A DNA stretch of 64,000 bases. Source: Isoetes taiwanensis (taxonomy: Eukaryota; Streptophyta; Lycopodiopsida; Isoetales; Isoetaceae). Shown piece after piece: positions 1-10,895 of the stretch. The stretch covers positions 32,750,177 through 32,814,176 of the forward strand of contig JAJEKV010000001.1 in the NCBI GenBank assembly GCA_021234155.1. The letters run 5' to 3'. The notes under the pieces are model-generated. The model was not told the origin of the DNA, made no database searches, and saw nothing but the letters and a program-made list of their open reading frames with translations. The position numbers were made by a program, and so were the translations under genes. Position 1 is the first letter of the stretch; each line of letters opens with the position of its first letter.

Positions 1-1
1 A

Positions 2-1649
2 TTATCTATGGCCTGGTCTCATCTTGTAATACATTAGTGGCCATCCATCCTTCATGCAGAACTTGAACAATAAGGGCTCCAAATGACCAACCAAGCGATC
101 CTTCTTATCGGGAATGTATCATTTCACGAAAGACTTCCAATCAGGAACTTTTGTAACAAGGTATGGTGTTGGTGCCTTGGTGCTACATTCTCGAAAGAGT
201 TGCATTCGCTCTGCAATAGTAAGTGCATCCGACCTGCGCATTAAAGTGGAGTAGTTACCAAAGAGTGCATCAATGTCATCATGGGTATATCCAACCATCA
301 TAAAACCTAGCTGTATTTGTTCGAAGACATCCAACCAAACAAGATAGGAAAGATAAGAGAAGAGATATCTATTCTTGTTTTGGCTTAAGCAGTTGTCTAA
401 CTGCAAGTATAGCCTCCTGGGAAGCTTCTTAAGTTGAGCATTTTGCCGTGGGGGTGCTAAAAAGTCCTGCCTAGTGCTGTTAAGTTTTTTGGTTCTCAAC
501 CCCATGCTATTAAGAAGTGTTGATTCCCAAATGCACTCAGGGCGACCTTCTTCTCTCAAGTGGCTCCAGTTGTCTTCAGAGGTATCCTCCAAAGTTTTGA
601 TAGCATGATTCAAAGAATGCATCAGTGCACCAGTCACGCTAACTTTTAACCGTCCACACTGATTTTGCTAGCTTCTCCAGCCTTGGTATCATTGTCTTGT
701 TTTGGTCCATTTTATTATGTATGATAGTGAGGGCCTGCTTAGGGGAACGGTGTGACAATGCTCTCCAGGATCAGTAAAGACTTCTGCATGAGATCTGGGC
801 TGTCATGTGGGACTTCCTCTCCATTTGCAAGTCCCTTCTCTCCACTTGATCTCTTGTCTTTGCCATTTTCTCTTTTTATGACAATGCATATATTACACTT
901 TGAAAACACAATTCTTTTGGCTATTGCTACCTCTAAATGGTGTTCCTTCCATCCGCTCAAGAAAGAGGACGGAGAAACATGCTTTCTAGTCATGTTTATC
1001 ACACTAGTATCAACCTCTAAATGTATGTCCTTCTTGGTTAAGACAGAAGGTAGCCATTTGATGTTCTTCCTCACACCATCGACTGTGATTTTAGATCTAT
1101 GAGACATAGTTTCTACATTCTCGTCTATGTACATAGATAACACAACGTTACCTGCCAGTGTATGAGATCTTATTTTCTTCAACCCCGTATTCACATGCTC
1201 AGCTACTCTATGACCATCCAAGAAAAATTTTCTCCACTTGTAGAAAATAGACATTGGTATGCCGTAGGCCCTATGCCATGCTTTCAAGCAAACTTCCTTA
1301 TTATTTAATATGACTTTTTTGACCTGCCCATTAACTGAACAAACATCTAGTATATTGTAAGCAAACGTAGTCCTGTCACTGCTTTCATGTTCCAATAGAA
1401 TTTCCTCATTTGTATAATCTCACTGGAAGAAAAGCTGGCACAACACCTCCTCAAGCAACACAATGAAGACTTGAAGTCTAAGACAACACTGGCCATGGTT
1501 TTCCTTTGACATTTAGCTCGGAGGGGAGGTGATCTCGGCGTTCGATTTACCATATTGTATGGCCTCTTCCTCCCATGAGCTATTTTTGGCTTTATTGCAT
1601 AGTGTTCCAGCTCTCTGTCCTCCTCGACTACAACCGGAGTTGCACACAC
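2..1649 (-). pseudogene. Decayed DUF7869-type transposon-like gene
   Basis: Minus-strand reading frames at 1649-1347, 1395-739 and 637-119 read as successive parts of one protein split by frameshifts. The N-terminal part has a Cys-rich block (LCCLRRCC). The middle has a transposase-like segment (VCLKAWHRAYGIPMSIFYKW). The C-terminal part has the most recognisable block, with LYLQLDNC, NKNRYLF and VGYTHDDIDALF, which matches the QxDNC...NKNRY...VGHTHEDID pattern of the DUF7869 family, uncharacterised proteins common in transposon-rich eukaryotic genomes. Translation continues in frame past a TGA at about 119 to a TAA at 2-4. The region between the second and third frames also reads as coding (MDQNKT). 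No intact copy or terminal repeats are visible. The family match is from recognised motifs; transposon origin is inference. Confidence 0.7.
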
Positions 1650-2120
1650 GGTTTTGCACTGATTGATGCGGCCTTGCAGTGTAGGATGTTGGAAACCGAC
1701 TTCTTCTTTTGATTCTTTAATTGTTTTGTTGCTTGTGCCTTAAGTAGCAGTTTTGGATTTACAGCATCACAACTGCTTTAGATTTTTTTGAACCGGTCTC
1801 CATAGATTATTTTGCATCAGGAATTGCAAATGACAGTTGGCGCCGATTCTTCTTGTGTTGGTGCTAAGTGGAATATCTTTTTCTCCAGTCTGCTGGATTT
1901 CACAGGCTTTCATACTGCGGGAAGTTGCAACAGAGTCCTTTGCATTTTTTCAAATTGTTTTTTTTATACATTGATAGTGGAATGCGATTTTGTGCTCAAA
2001 ATTCTATTAGCCATTGATTTTGAATGTAATATAGAATATTCACCAATGTCACAAATAAGAAAATGCAGATAGACACATAAGGTATGCAAAATAATGATTT
2101 ATATGTTACAAGAAACTTAT

Positions 2121-2144
2121 CGCGGCGGCCTAGCGGCCGCCGCG
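2121..2144. repeat. GC-only palindrome with 4-nt loop
   Basis: Two perfect 10-base arms (CGCGGCGGCC and GGCCGCCGCG) flank TAGC. It is an isolated GC island in AT-rich surroundings and sits at the end of a SINE-like sequence, so it may be that element's terminal hairpin. Confidence 0.8.
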
Positions 2145-2358
2145 AACGTTTCTCTTCACCAACTCATATATACGTGGTAGAACATGCACGATAGAAGGAT
2201 GCTAACCATAACGACTATAGGATGCCACCGCGAACGTTTCTCTTCCCGGTCTTGTCTATTTTAAGCTATAACCTGCAGGAATTGAACCTGCATTTCTTCA
2301 CCGTGCGTTCAGCGCCTGCACGATAGAAGGTTGCTGATCATAACGACTATAAGATTCC
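2145..2358 (-). mobile_element. Partial dimer of a tRNA-derived SINE-like sequence
   Basis: Two related blocks share about 38 bp (2187-2225 and 2318-2356) and both contain the string GAACGTTTCTCTTC (2143-2156 and 2231-2244). On the minus strand the right block carries a perfect T-arm-like stem (GCAGG/CCTGC around a 7-base loop) containing the box B string GGTTCAATTCC, and an upstream TTATAGTCGTTATGATCAGC that resembles a degenerate box A. No complete tRNA cloverleaf can be folded, so a SINE remnant is preferred over a tRNA gene. Confidence 0.45.
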
Positions 2359-2399
2359 CAATGCAAAGTGTTATATATTTTTCTTTCAAACATGTCATG

Positions 2400-2590
2400 C
2401 AATGATAGCCAGTGGGGTTTGAACCTTGGCGGGGAACACCCATATCCAGTGGTCTGACCACTAGGCCATCATCGCCATGAACATAGAACATTTATGGCCA
2501 CCCAATAGTAGCCAGTGGGATTTGAGCTTGGGGGGGACACCCGTTTCCAATAGCCTAACCACCAGACTGCTATTGCTAGTGGAACAATCC
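2400..2590 (-). mobile_element. Two tRNA-derived SINE heads in tandem
   Basis: The minus strand of 2410-2475 contains TGGCCTAGTGG (box A consensus) followed about 35 bp later by GGTTCAAACCCC (box B consensus). A second, weaker pair lies at about 2505-2580 (GTGGTTAGGC and GCTCAAATCCC). The two share the flanking string that reads tagccagtggg on the plus strand. These are RNA polymerase III promoter remnants; no 3' tail was found for them. Confidence 0.6.
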
Positions 2591-2935
2591 CAGTAGATAA
2601 AAGACGTTCTCAACTAGTGCCCTTGCTGCGAGGATCTCAGCTAGTGCCCTTGCTGCAAGGAAGTTGAAACTTTGACTGGGAAAGGAAAGATGAAAAATTT
2701 GAAATTTTTTATTTTCCTAGGGAACACAAATCCAATTGATTGTTCTTGCAAATTCCAATGAGTATGGTAATTGGATGGGTTAAATTGGAATTGACTTATT
2801 TCTACTGCCTAATAATTAATCACCATTCCAAATGTTGCGTAATAATTAATGACCATTCCAAACGTGCAAAGTACAACAATGTAGATACAATTGTCTGGAA
2901 CTAGCTTTCCTTTAGCATTATATAAAACTTTCACT

Positions 2936-2998
2936 TTCAGTTGGATGCTGCCTAGTGGCGTGACGTTAAAATACTATCTATCTATCTATCTATCTATA
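2936..2998 (+). mobile_element. SINE 3' end with TATC tail (5'-truncated)
   Basis: The sequence GTTGGATGCTGCCTAGTGGC, then GTGACGTTAAAATAC, runs into six TATC units. The same 3' end and tail occur inverted at 42.1 kb and, more diverged, at 30.7 kb, which defines a SINE family with a microsatellite tail. Here only the 3' ~60 bp remain. Confidence 0.7.
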
Positions 2999-3528
2999 AA
3001 ACAGTCCGAGCTCTCTGTATCATTGTAAACATCAAATCCTGCATCTGGATCACAAAAGAAATTAATTCTTCTTCAGACATGGGAGGGAAGAACATGTGTT
3101 ATTAGAATTTAATTTGAGGGGAGTTATGCATCTGGCTCCTATGGTGTATGAATTTTTTGAAAAGGAAACCATTTATCGCAAATCTGAATTAGAGATCCAA
3201 GTTTCCAGAATGGCAATGATGGAATGTGTAGAACTGGGAGGACCAATGGACAACGTATTAAAAGTCTACATAGAGAACAGGATTTAGCCAGGCAAAGCAT
3301 CTTGAGATAATTATGACAGTTAGTAATCAACTTGCATTGTTTCCTGAACAACTTGGCAGTCTCCTCGATGTCAGTGGATGTTAAATCACCAATTAAGATG
3401 GGTGGAACTGTGTGATCTATAGTGCAGTGTGTTCTTGTCTGCTCAATACCAGCACTAACAGTATGAAATAGGCATTGGCACCAATCTTCTTCCTCTTATT
3501 CTTACAAAAGACATAAAGCTTCTCTCAC

Positions 3529-3950
3529 CTGCAATGAATCATGAAAGGGCCAGCATCAACATTTAAATATTTCGCAAATGAAGGATAATCTGTAAAGGCT
3601 CTCCCTGTGTACAATCATAAGAAAGGAACTTAGAACAATATAATCACATGACAATCACATGACATGCTTTTGTGAACTGCGAACTGTAAGGCAATAAGTA
3701 GAGAAATATTTCTTCGAATTTGTATATAATGCAGATCAAACTGAAGGAAGTGAATAATGCTTGATGTAATATCTAGTAATGCATAAACATTTTTAATAAG
3801 AGGAAGCTTGCTTACCATGGAGCAAAGCTGCACCCCTTTTCCGCTTACCAGATATGACATCATTGCAAGAAAAAGAGGGACAATGCAAAACCTGTTGAAT
3901 TTGAGCAAATGCAATGGCTTAAACTCTATGTCTTCCAGAGCCAACTAATC
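3529..3950 (-). other. Possible exons of an unidentified minus-strand gene
   Basis: The minus strand of 3605-3529 is a 77-bp open segment between a plausible acceptor (TACACAG) and donor (GTGAGAG); it reads GRAFTDYPSFAKYLNVDAG and so on. A second open segment with a donor-like GTAAGC lies near 3900-3815. I do not recognise the protein. The splice sites are by eye only and the segments may be chance or relics. Confidence 0.25.
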
Positions 3951-6182
3951 CATCCATAAAGCATGGCTAACACATTACCCAGAAGGCGAATATTGCATAT
4001 CGCTTATTTATATGGTGTGGTTATACACTCTGCCTTAGAAGGCGGATATTGCAGCAACTATCTGCTAGCTGGCCATGGGGAAACATACTCTCAATGAGTA
4101 AAGGCCAGGTTCAGAAGGTTTTTTAAACAAAGATTTGAAAAAAGCGTACCTCTGGAAACATACCTCTGGAACTACCCTAGATGCTACAACACAAACCGGC
4201 TATGGTGGACGCATGAGCAGTTGGGTATGGCGGACCCAATGGTTGCGCCCTTGCAGCCGATTGTAGAGGCTGCACAGGAATCCATGTGATTGTAGAGCCA
4301 ATTCTAGAGCCTGTCTTGTGGCAGAGGAACTCCAAAATACTCAATGGCTGGGCGATATCCTACTCAAACTCCTGAAGCAAGCAACATGTTCGTCCCCAAA
4401 GCTTCTTCTGAAACAGAGAATAAAGACCTTAAACAGAAAAATATCCAACCGCTCAAGGGTTGATTCGCTGTGGTTCCAATTTTATCGCCTTTCATCTCCT
4501 TTCTGTGATTTCTAGAGTAGCATGCATCAATCTGGGTGTTCAAAATCAGGATGGCAAGCGCACAGCACCTGAGCTTTCTACAACAGGCAGAGATTGTGCC
4601 GAAATTCGCACGACTATGGCTATGGCGGCCGACAGTGAAGGGGCATCATTTTTTTCTTTTCTTTTCTTGTTGCAAATCGGAACTGAGCAGGGCCGGATTG
4701 CTTGCAGGGCAAGAAAGGGACGTCACTCCCTTTTTTTTTCATTTTTTTTAAAGACACGTGTGTCTATCAGGTTTTTTTTGCGTCAAACAAAATAGAATAG
4801 GAACATGCTTTATATAGGGTTTGAAACCTTTATAATGTTCAACTATGCTCTTGTTCTTTTTAGAGGAAATAATAAGCTAAACAATACGTACTTGCAAATT
4901 TCACAAATACTGTTTTTGTCTAATTTTTTGCAGTATTTAATAAGATATTGTGTGCGCAGATATCATACAATCCAAGTCCATCCATTTTTTTGCTCGTAAG
5001 ACATCTTTTGCTTTAGCTACCATACAACTAAAATCCATCCACTTTTTTTTTGCTCTTGCGGCGTCTTGAAGCACCTAAGAAATAACTACCCTTTTGGAGC
5101 CATGCCCTGCATGGGCAGTATTAATGCCCCAAGGTCAATTACATAGTACAAAATGCTTTGATAAGCTTGGAGGACTTAAAAAATATATGTTGATTATTTG
5201 AATATATGTCCAAAGGAATACTCAAACATCGATGCTAGAGGCAAATATTTCAATTATAGCCTTTTTCACAAAGATCGAACACCCATTTGCTAGGGCGATC
5301 CCTTTGTCTTTGCTGACTATTAGCTATTCCAATTTGAATTCAGGTGGATAGCATGCTTGTGCTGTTAGAGAAGATGGATCTGACACATTCGCTACTGCAG
5401 GTTATTTGTTCACATGTGGCTTAAGTAAGAGCGACAACTCATCAGTCTCCTTTCAAGATCATGCTAATGAATATCTGCATTTGAAATTAATTCAACAACA
5501 TATCACATTCCAGGAATGGCCATTTGAATTTAGAAACTGCTTGCAAAGGGTGTCTTGATTTGTTGCTTGTCGACCCCGAATGAGCATTTATGCGAGGAGT
5601 AGCACACTTAATGATGTCAACCAATGTCCTTTCCCAATCCAGAATGAACATTTATGCAAGCAATAGCACACTTAATGTTGTCAACCAATGTCCTTTGCAT
5701 CTTTACATTCTACACCATCCCACATGCCTTGAAAACTGAATTAAGAAACATAAGAAGATGCTTGATATGTTCTTTGCAATCTGCATCCCACATGTCTTGA
5801 AAACTGGATTAAGAAACATAAGAAGATTCTTGATCCCTCTAAATGTACACTATCAGTAGAAAGTTCATCCAAAAGGTCCTACTGGGGAAAAATCCTCATT
5901 GACAACAATCAGAGTATAGCAGATCATGGTAGACAATATAGTTTCATGTATGCAAGGGTTGATTACATGTGTGAAATCGAGAAGAATACACAATTTTTTT
6001 CTCGTTCAGCCCCTACTTAAACCTGGAAGGAAAAAAATTGCCTAGAACACATAAAAATTTATTCATTTTGAATGCATCTAGTTTCCCGCTTTTTCTTCTT
6101 TACGTCAGGTCTCATGGAGGAGGAGTTGAAGCGACCTCTAGTTTTCGGCTTCTCCTTCTGTAGGTTTAGCTATTCTTTAGGT
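3951..6182. other. No gene seen; AT-rich with small duplications
   Basis: T-rich tracts occur at 4650-4780 and 5042-5051. Two local direct duplications occur: ~60 bp (5578-5635 and 5638-5697, sharing tagcacacttaatg) and ~75 bp (5711-5770 and 5788-5838, sharing gaaacataagaaga). No coding region is supported. Confidence 0.6.
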
Positions 6183-6187
6183 GTAGA

Positions 6188-6428
6188 TGTTGGAAATATA
6201 ACATGCAAGGAATAAAGTGACGCAACAAGACAAAGTGAACGAGAGAGAAGGAACACAATGTAATCCCAAAAGTGAATATATTATTCATGAAGAGTACATG
6301 CTCTTATATACAATAATGAAGGGCTAATAGGCAAAGACCCTTTTAGCTCCATGAACTATTAATAGACAATGACCTATCAATAGACAAAGGCTAAGATTGT
6401 ATGGATGTATTATAAATACATTCCAACA
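6188..6428 (-). repeat. 3' LTR of the copia element
   Basis: Starts TGTTGG and ends CCAACA. It matches 8395-8635 base for base as far as read. Confidence 0.92.
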
Positions 6429-6439
6429 TCCCCCCTACA
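6429..6439 (-). promoter_or_regulatory. Polypurine tract of the copia element
   Basis: The minus strand reads TGTAGGGGGGA directly before the 3' LTR, the expected place for the plus-strand primer. Confidence 0.85.
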
Positions 6440-6538
6440 ATCTTGGTCTCTTTGTAAAACAAAATAAGTAGCATGTATCTTCGAGGGTGAGATCAAATGC
6501 ACAATGTATGATGTATGTCCCCCCTGCAGAGTTGATCT

Positions 6539-6724
6539 CTAGCTCGAGTGAAAAAAACCTTTTGTGGGAATCAAAAGGAAAAAACCCGAGCTCCCTCTGA
6601 GAGTATATTCATAGCACGCAGTAAGTGCTTTTGTAAATATATCAGCACGTATTCGAGGTGAAGAAGAATCAGTTCCAGAAAAAATTGATATAGTCCTTGA
6701 CCTGTAAGATAATATTGTTGCCAT
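6539..6724 (-). pseudogene. Copia RNase H C-terminal remnant
   Basis: A short minus-strand frame contains RIRADIFTKALT, matching the ADIFTKAL signature that closes copia polyproteins. A stop follows about 25 residues later, as usual near the 3' LTR. The rest of pol is missing; the overlapping frame 6571-6837 is probably a further decayed piece in another phase. Confidence 0.75.
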
Positions 6725-6887
6725 GCCTGTTCTTTTCTATGAAGAATGACAGAAGATAATAAGATTAGATTTGTAGTTAAAAAGAATAATAAATTCATCT
6801 TTTTAAAGGTGAAAAATAATCGTGCATCTAATAGCATATCGGTAATCTCTCCATGCTTTCAAAAATGTTCGCCTACATAATATGATA

Positions 6888-7146
6888 TATGATAAAAATT
6901 TATATTAGCATATATTATGGAGAATATCGCTCCATTGCTGTCATAAATAAAAAACAACTTATATTAGCATATAAGAAATATCGCTCCATTGCTGTTATAA
7001 ATAAAAGACAACTTATATGAGCATATGAGGAATATCGCTCCATTGCTGTCATAAATAAAAACTTGTATTAGCATATGGGAAATGTCACGCCATTGCTTTC
7101 ATAAAAAAAATTTATATTAGCATATAACGAATGTCACTCCATTGCG
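6888..7146. repeat. Minisatellite inside the copia element (five ~57-bp units)
   Basis: Five imperfect copies of a unit containing ttatattagcatat, then atcgctccattgctgtcat. They occupy the interior between the RNase H remnant and the next repeat block. Confidence 0.8.
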
Positions 7147-7149
7147 TTC

Positions 7150-7480
7150 CAAGATTTGATAAATCACATGGCTTTTCCATGATGTTTCAAAACCTTGATA
7201 AATCACATGGTTTTTCCATGATGTTTCAAAAATTTGATAAATCACATGGCTTTTCCATGATGTTTCAATTTAAGATTATGACTTTTCTTTGATAAATCAC
7301 ATGGCATTTCCATGATGTTTCAAAAACTTGATAAATTACATGGCTTTTCCATGATGTTTCAATTTAATCTTATGACTTTTCTATATTTCTCAATAAATCA
7401 CATGGCTTTCCCATGATGTTTTGAAATAACCTCATGATTTTTCCTAATTTGCAAGTAATCACATGGCTTTTCTTTCCATG
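7150..7480. repeat. Hairpin-bearing short repeats in the copia element
   Basis: About seven copies of a 40-60-bp unit centred on aaatcacatggcttttcc, then atgatgtttcaa. Each unit contains CATGG...CCATG with a 5-base loop, giving a row of small stem-loops. Confidence 0.8.
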
Positions 7481-8381
7481 TTTTTGAATTCTATCATAGT
7501 TAGCAAAACATATCAATCTGTATTCATGACTCCAAGAAGAAATCATACCTTCCCAGCTGGGATAATCACGTAGATAGTTTCATCATATTCAATAATCTTG
7601 TCATCTTTTAAAAGTGCAGTATTAAGTAATGTGATAGGAATCTTCCAATAAAACCAACATCTATTAAACATGTGAAACAAATTCAAGGCTTGCATGTTGC
7701 ATCTCTAAGAATAGAAATGGCACCATGGAAACAGGAGCCGAATCAGAGGAAAAATAAAGTTTTTAGACTATAAATAAAACAAACCATATCCCAGAGAGTC
7801 ATTCTTTCTTAGAAATCTAAATAAAACAAAGCATATCACGAAGAATCATTCTTTCTATTTCTGATGATTCTTTTGCGACAATAATCATTCATTAAGAAGA
7901 TATAGTTTATCATCAAAAAGAACTAACTATTCAATGTGAATATTACTTTATATCCCCTTTTTTTCCTGCAGTCTTAGAACAGGGTTAATCACTAAAACAT
8001 CAATAACTCAAAAAATACTTATTCTTTTTAAATTATTTTTATTGCCACATTAACTAGACTCTGAGAACTTTTCAAAAAGCTTTAGATCGTAGAAATCCGA
8101 CCTATATTAAGAGAGCTATGTCCTTCCAAATTCGACCTATTATTTTATTGCCTAGCTACGACTTTCTACTTTTGCTTTTGCATCATCATAAATTAATTTT
8201 CTCTCATAATTCAGATTTCATACTTTTAATTTGTTGTCAATATGTGTGCATTATAGAAAGAAGAAAGATGATCATTATTACCTTCGTGTTACCTTTCATC
8301 TTTTGTTTGAAGCTCCTTTGAATCTTTTGTTTCGACAAAAAGTTTTCCGTCAATCCTTGCAGTATCCATGAACTCGAACCA

Positions 8382-8394
8382 GGCTCTGATACCA
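8382..8394 (-). promoter_or_regulatory. Primer binding site (initiator Met tRNA type)
   Basis: The minus strand reads TGGTATCAGAGCC immediately after the 5' LTR. This is the standard plant copia primer site, complementary to the 3' end of initiator methionine tRNA. Confidence 0.93.
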
Positions 8395-8635
8395 TGTTGG
8401 AAATATAACATGCAAGGAATAAAGTGACGCAACAAGACAAAGTGAACGAGAGAGAAGGAACACAATGTAATCCCAAAAGTGAATATATTATTCATGAAGA
8501 GTACATGCTCTTATATACAATAATGAAGGGCTAATAGGCAAAGACCCTTTTAGCTCCATGAACTATTAATAGACAATGACCTATCAATAGACAAAGGCTA
8601 AGATTGTATGGATGTATTATAAATACATTCCAACA
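8395..8635 (-). repeat. 5' LTR of the copia element
   Basis: TGTTGG...CCAACA, 241 bp, followed by the GTAGA target duplication at 8636-8640. Confidence 0.92.
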
Positions 8636-8640
8636 GTAGA

Positions 8641-9375
8641 AATTGTGTAGCGATTGATTGCGAAGGAGGAGTTGAAGCGGCAGAATGTAATGATGCCAGA
8701 GAAGAGATCTCTGGAAGCGGCATCAAGGAGCGATGATTGAGCTGGTGGTCATGCGTTGGAGTAAATGGCACCATCACACGGTATGAGTTAGATTGAGCTC
8801 CTACAGTTTATAGAGGAAGACACTTAATTTCGTTTCTGAATTAAGAGGCATTTTTTAGTGTTGACCTATTCCATGATTAGCAAAGTATAATTAGTCTGAT
8901 TACCTTAATGCAATATTGACTCCTAGAATACTTAGAAATTGATTGTTGAGTCATCACAGGGAGAAAACTATCTGTTTGTTCTTGCACACTATGGCCTGAG
9001 GAGTCTCATTTGTATCCTCACTAGTTAATGCTTTTGAACTAGGAACGAAAGCAACAGAAAGAGCTCTGCTTTCTAAGTGCCAGAATTATGGAGGGCAAGA
9101 ACAACAGAAGGATTATGCATCTCTACAGATGATCCATTAATCAAGGCAGAACTAAAGAACCGGGGTGGGAGAGGCTTCAAAAGTATTTCTCCACATTTGT
9201 AAATCTGAAACTTAGACATTTTATAATGCTTGTTTTGTGTATATTTTGCCTTCTCTCCATTTTCAGATTTTTCGTTGAAGTAACAGCAGAAGCGACCAGC
9301 CACAAACTTAAGCACCTTCTATTGTTATCATTTTTTTGTAATCTAGTCGTGGCTAACTGCCTGTCTTTTTCTTAG
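8641..9375. other. No gene seen; possible intron upstream of cyclin exons
   Basis: No coding match on either strand. It ends in a pyrimidine-rich acceptor (ctgtctttttcttag at 9361-9375), so at least its right side may be intron. Confidence 0.4.
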
Positions 9376-9822
9376 ATCACCAGGACAAAGTTGGTTTTCT
9401 TAGCAGAGCTAACCCTGGCAGAGTACCGCTTTCTTCAATATCTTCCATCAATAATTGTTGTATCAGCCCTTTTTCTAGGGCAATTCAATCTTGATTGCCA
9501 CCCTGGTATGCTGATATTATTGTCTTGGATTTTCATTAAATCCCTTTGATTTCTTTTTCCTCTGATGTGCTATATTTAGAGTGCAGTTCTACAGCAATAT
9601 ACAGGATATCAGCCTGCAGAGTTGGAGGATTATGTTAAACGAATTTACCAACTGCAATGTAGCACCAACCACCAGAAATCATCATTTATTCATGGGAAGT
9701 ATGGATGCCATAAATCCAAGTGTGTTGAAGATAAATTTCCTCCCTATCTGGGAGTGGAATGCTTCCATGCGCTAGTCATTAGAAGCCGTGGAAAAGCAGC
9801 TTTGTACAATAGCTTAGTTTGA
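9376..9822 (+). CDS. Cyclin A-like C-terminal exons (partial gene)
   Basis: Two exons can be spliced in frame. Exon 9376-9505 follows a pyrimidine-rich acceptor and ends at G|GTATGC; exon 9587-9822 follows GTGCAG and ends with TAG. The product includes FLAELTLAEYRFLQYLPSII, then the VLQQYTGYQPAELED segment, matching the C-terminal cyclin fold of mitotic A-type cyclins (LAEL-L-EY-FL-LPS...HYT-Y---EL), which activate cyclin-dependent kinases. The usual HPW is followed here directly by the VLQQYTGY block. The last ~40 residues (KYGCHKSKCVEDKFPP) also resemble cyclin A tails. No upstream exons (cyclin box N-lobe, destruction box) were found in the window, so this is a truncated copy or the end of a gene disrupted by the copia insertion to its left. 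Confidence 0.65.
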
Positions 9823-9961
9823 CTAGTTAGGCTGAAGACTTGAGATAATTTTCATGTACAAATGATGTAAAGATAACTTAAACAACGGCCAAATGTGATT
9901 CATTTGGCGCTATTCACTTGTGTTCTTTGCAGTTATAATTTATTCATAATTGTTTCATTCC

Positions 9962-10156
9962 AGGAGCCAATATAAAAGCAGGATCATTTGGATAAGGACA
10001 ACCATGACAATGAGAGAGACACCATTTGAAGATGAGGATCATGCATATACTGGAAGATCTTACAGGCATGAGGATGATATTGGCGCATTACAATACTTCT
10101 TGCTCATGTGTAACATTGAAAAATACAAGAGGATAGCTAGATCGGGACATCAATGA
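9962..10156 (+). other. Possible terminal exon, unrecognised
   Basis: An open frame follows an acceptor-like attgtttcattccag and ends with TGA at 10154-10156; it is rich in Asp, Glu and Arg (FEDEDHAYTGRSYRHEDD). It lies 140 bp after the cyclin stop. I recognise no family. It may be an alternative 3' exon, a separate relic, or chance. Confidence 0.25.
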
Positions 10157-10419
10157 CTTTTAGTATTAGATGTCTCAACCGTGTACTCTGAAAGTTGCTA
10201 CTTATATTCTATGGTCTTTGTAGACCTTTAAGCAATATTATTGGTCTTACTGCTTATGTTTTATGGTTTTCGTAGACCTTTATGCAATATTAGAATATAA
10301 TTTAAGTAGGTGTAATATATGTGCAATATCTTTGAATTATAGATATCAATTTGCAACTGAAATGGGCCTCCCTTTAATTTAATCAATGTGACAAAAAAAA
10401 AGGGATTGGGGTAAACTAA

Positions 10420-10770
10420 AACTACTCTAATCGTTGCACTATGGATGACTCGATTTTGACGCTTATTCTGACTCCCAATCTGATGCTATGAATGACTCTA
10501 TTTTGATACTATTTCTGACTCTCAATTTGATGCTAAGGTTGCCTAAATTTCAATGCTATGGATCACTATATTCTGACGCTATTTTTGACTCTCAATCTGA
10601 TGCTAAGGTTGCCTAAATAATCTCCATTTCTGTGATGGTAGAGTTGACTCTAATTCTAACATTATGATTGACTCTAATTCTGACTTTAATTATGATGGTA
10701 GAGTTGACTCTGATTCTAACCCTATAATTGACTCTAATTTTGACACTAAATCCCAAATGAAATGATATTC
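10420..10770. repeat. Degenerate minisatellite (TGACTCTAATTCTGA-like)
   Basis: Repeated blocks such as gactctcaatctgatgct, then aaggttgcctaaa (twice), and gatggtagagttgactct (twice) run for ~350 bp, with short subunits of about 15 bp. No coding potential. Confidence 0.7.
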
Positions 10771-10895
10771 TATTTATTGAATATGTTTTAGTACATCAAG
10801 CTGTTATGGGTCGCCAATCCCAGATAATAAAAATGAATGAATGTCAATATTTGGTTGCGCTTTATCAACATATTTACAAAGGTAGATGGTTGTCT

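Larger units (their letters stand above)
6183..8640 (-). mobile_element. Non-autonomous Ty1/copia-type LTR retrotransposon
   Basis: A complete element bounded by a perfect 5-bp target duplication (GTAGA at 6183-6187 and 8636-8640). Two 241-bp LTRs (6188-6428 and 8395-8635), identical by eye, start TGTTGG and end CCAACA. The primer site TGGTATCAGAGCC lies directly inside the right LTR and the polypurine tract TGTAGGGGGGA directly inside the left LTR, so transcription runs on the minus strand. The ~1.97-kb interior has no gag, protease, integrase or reverse transcriptase; only a RADIFTKAL fragment, the end of copia RNase H, survives next to the 3' side. It therefore depends on an autonomous relative. 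Identical LTRs imply a recent insertion. Confidence 0.92.

Noticed and set aside
752-1102. 116-codon plus-strand frame
   Set aside because: It is the shadow of the DUF7869-type gene on the other strand.
2275-2291. tRNA gene
   Set aside because: Only a T-arm-like stem with a box B is present; no acceptor, D or anticodon stems pair, so a SINE remnant is more likely.
7150-7480. CRISPR-like array
   Set aside because: Repeats are imperfect, spacers are not unique, and the setting is a plant copia element.
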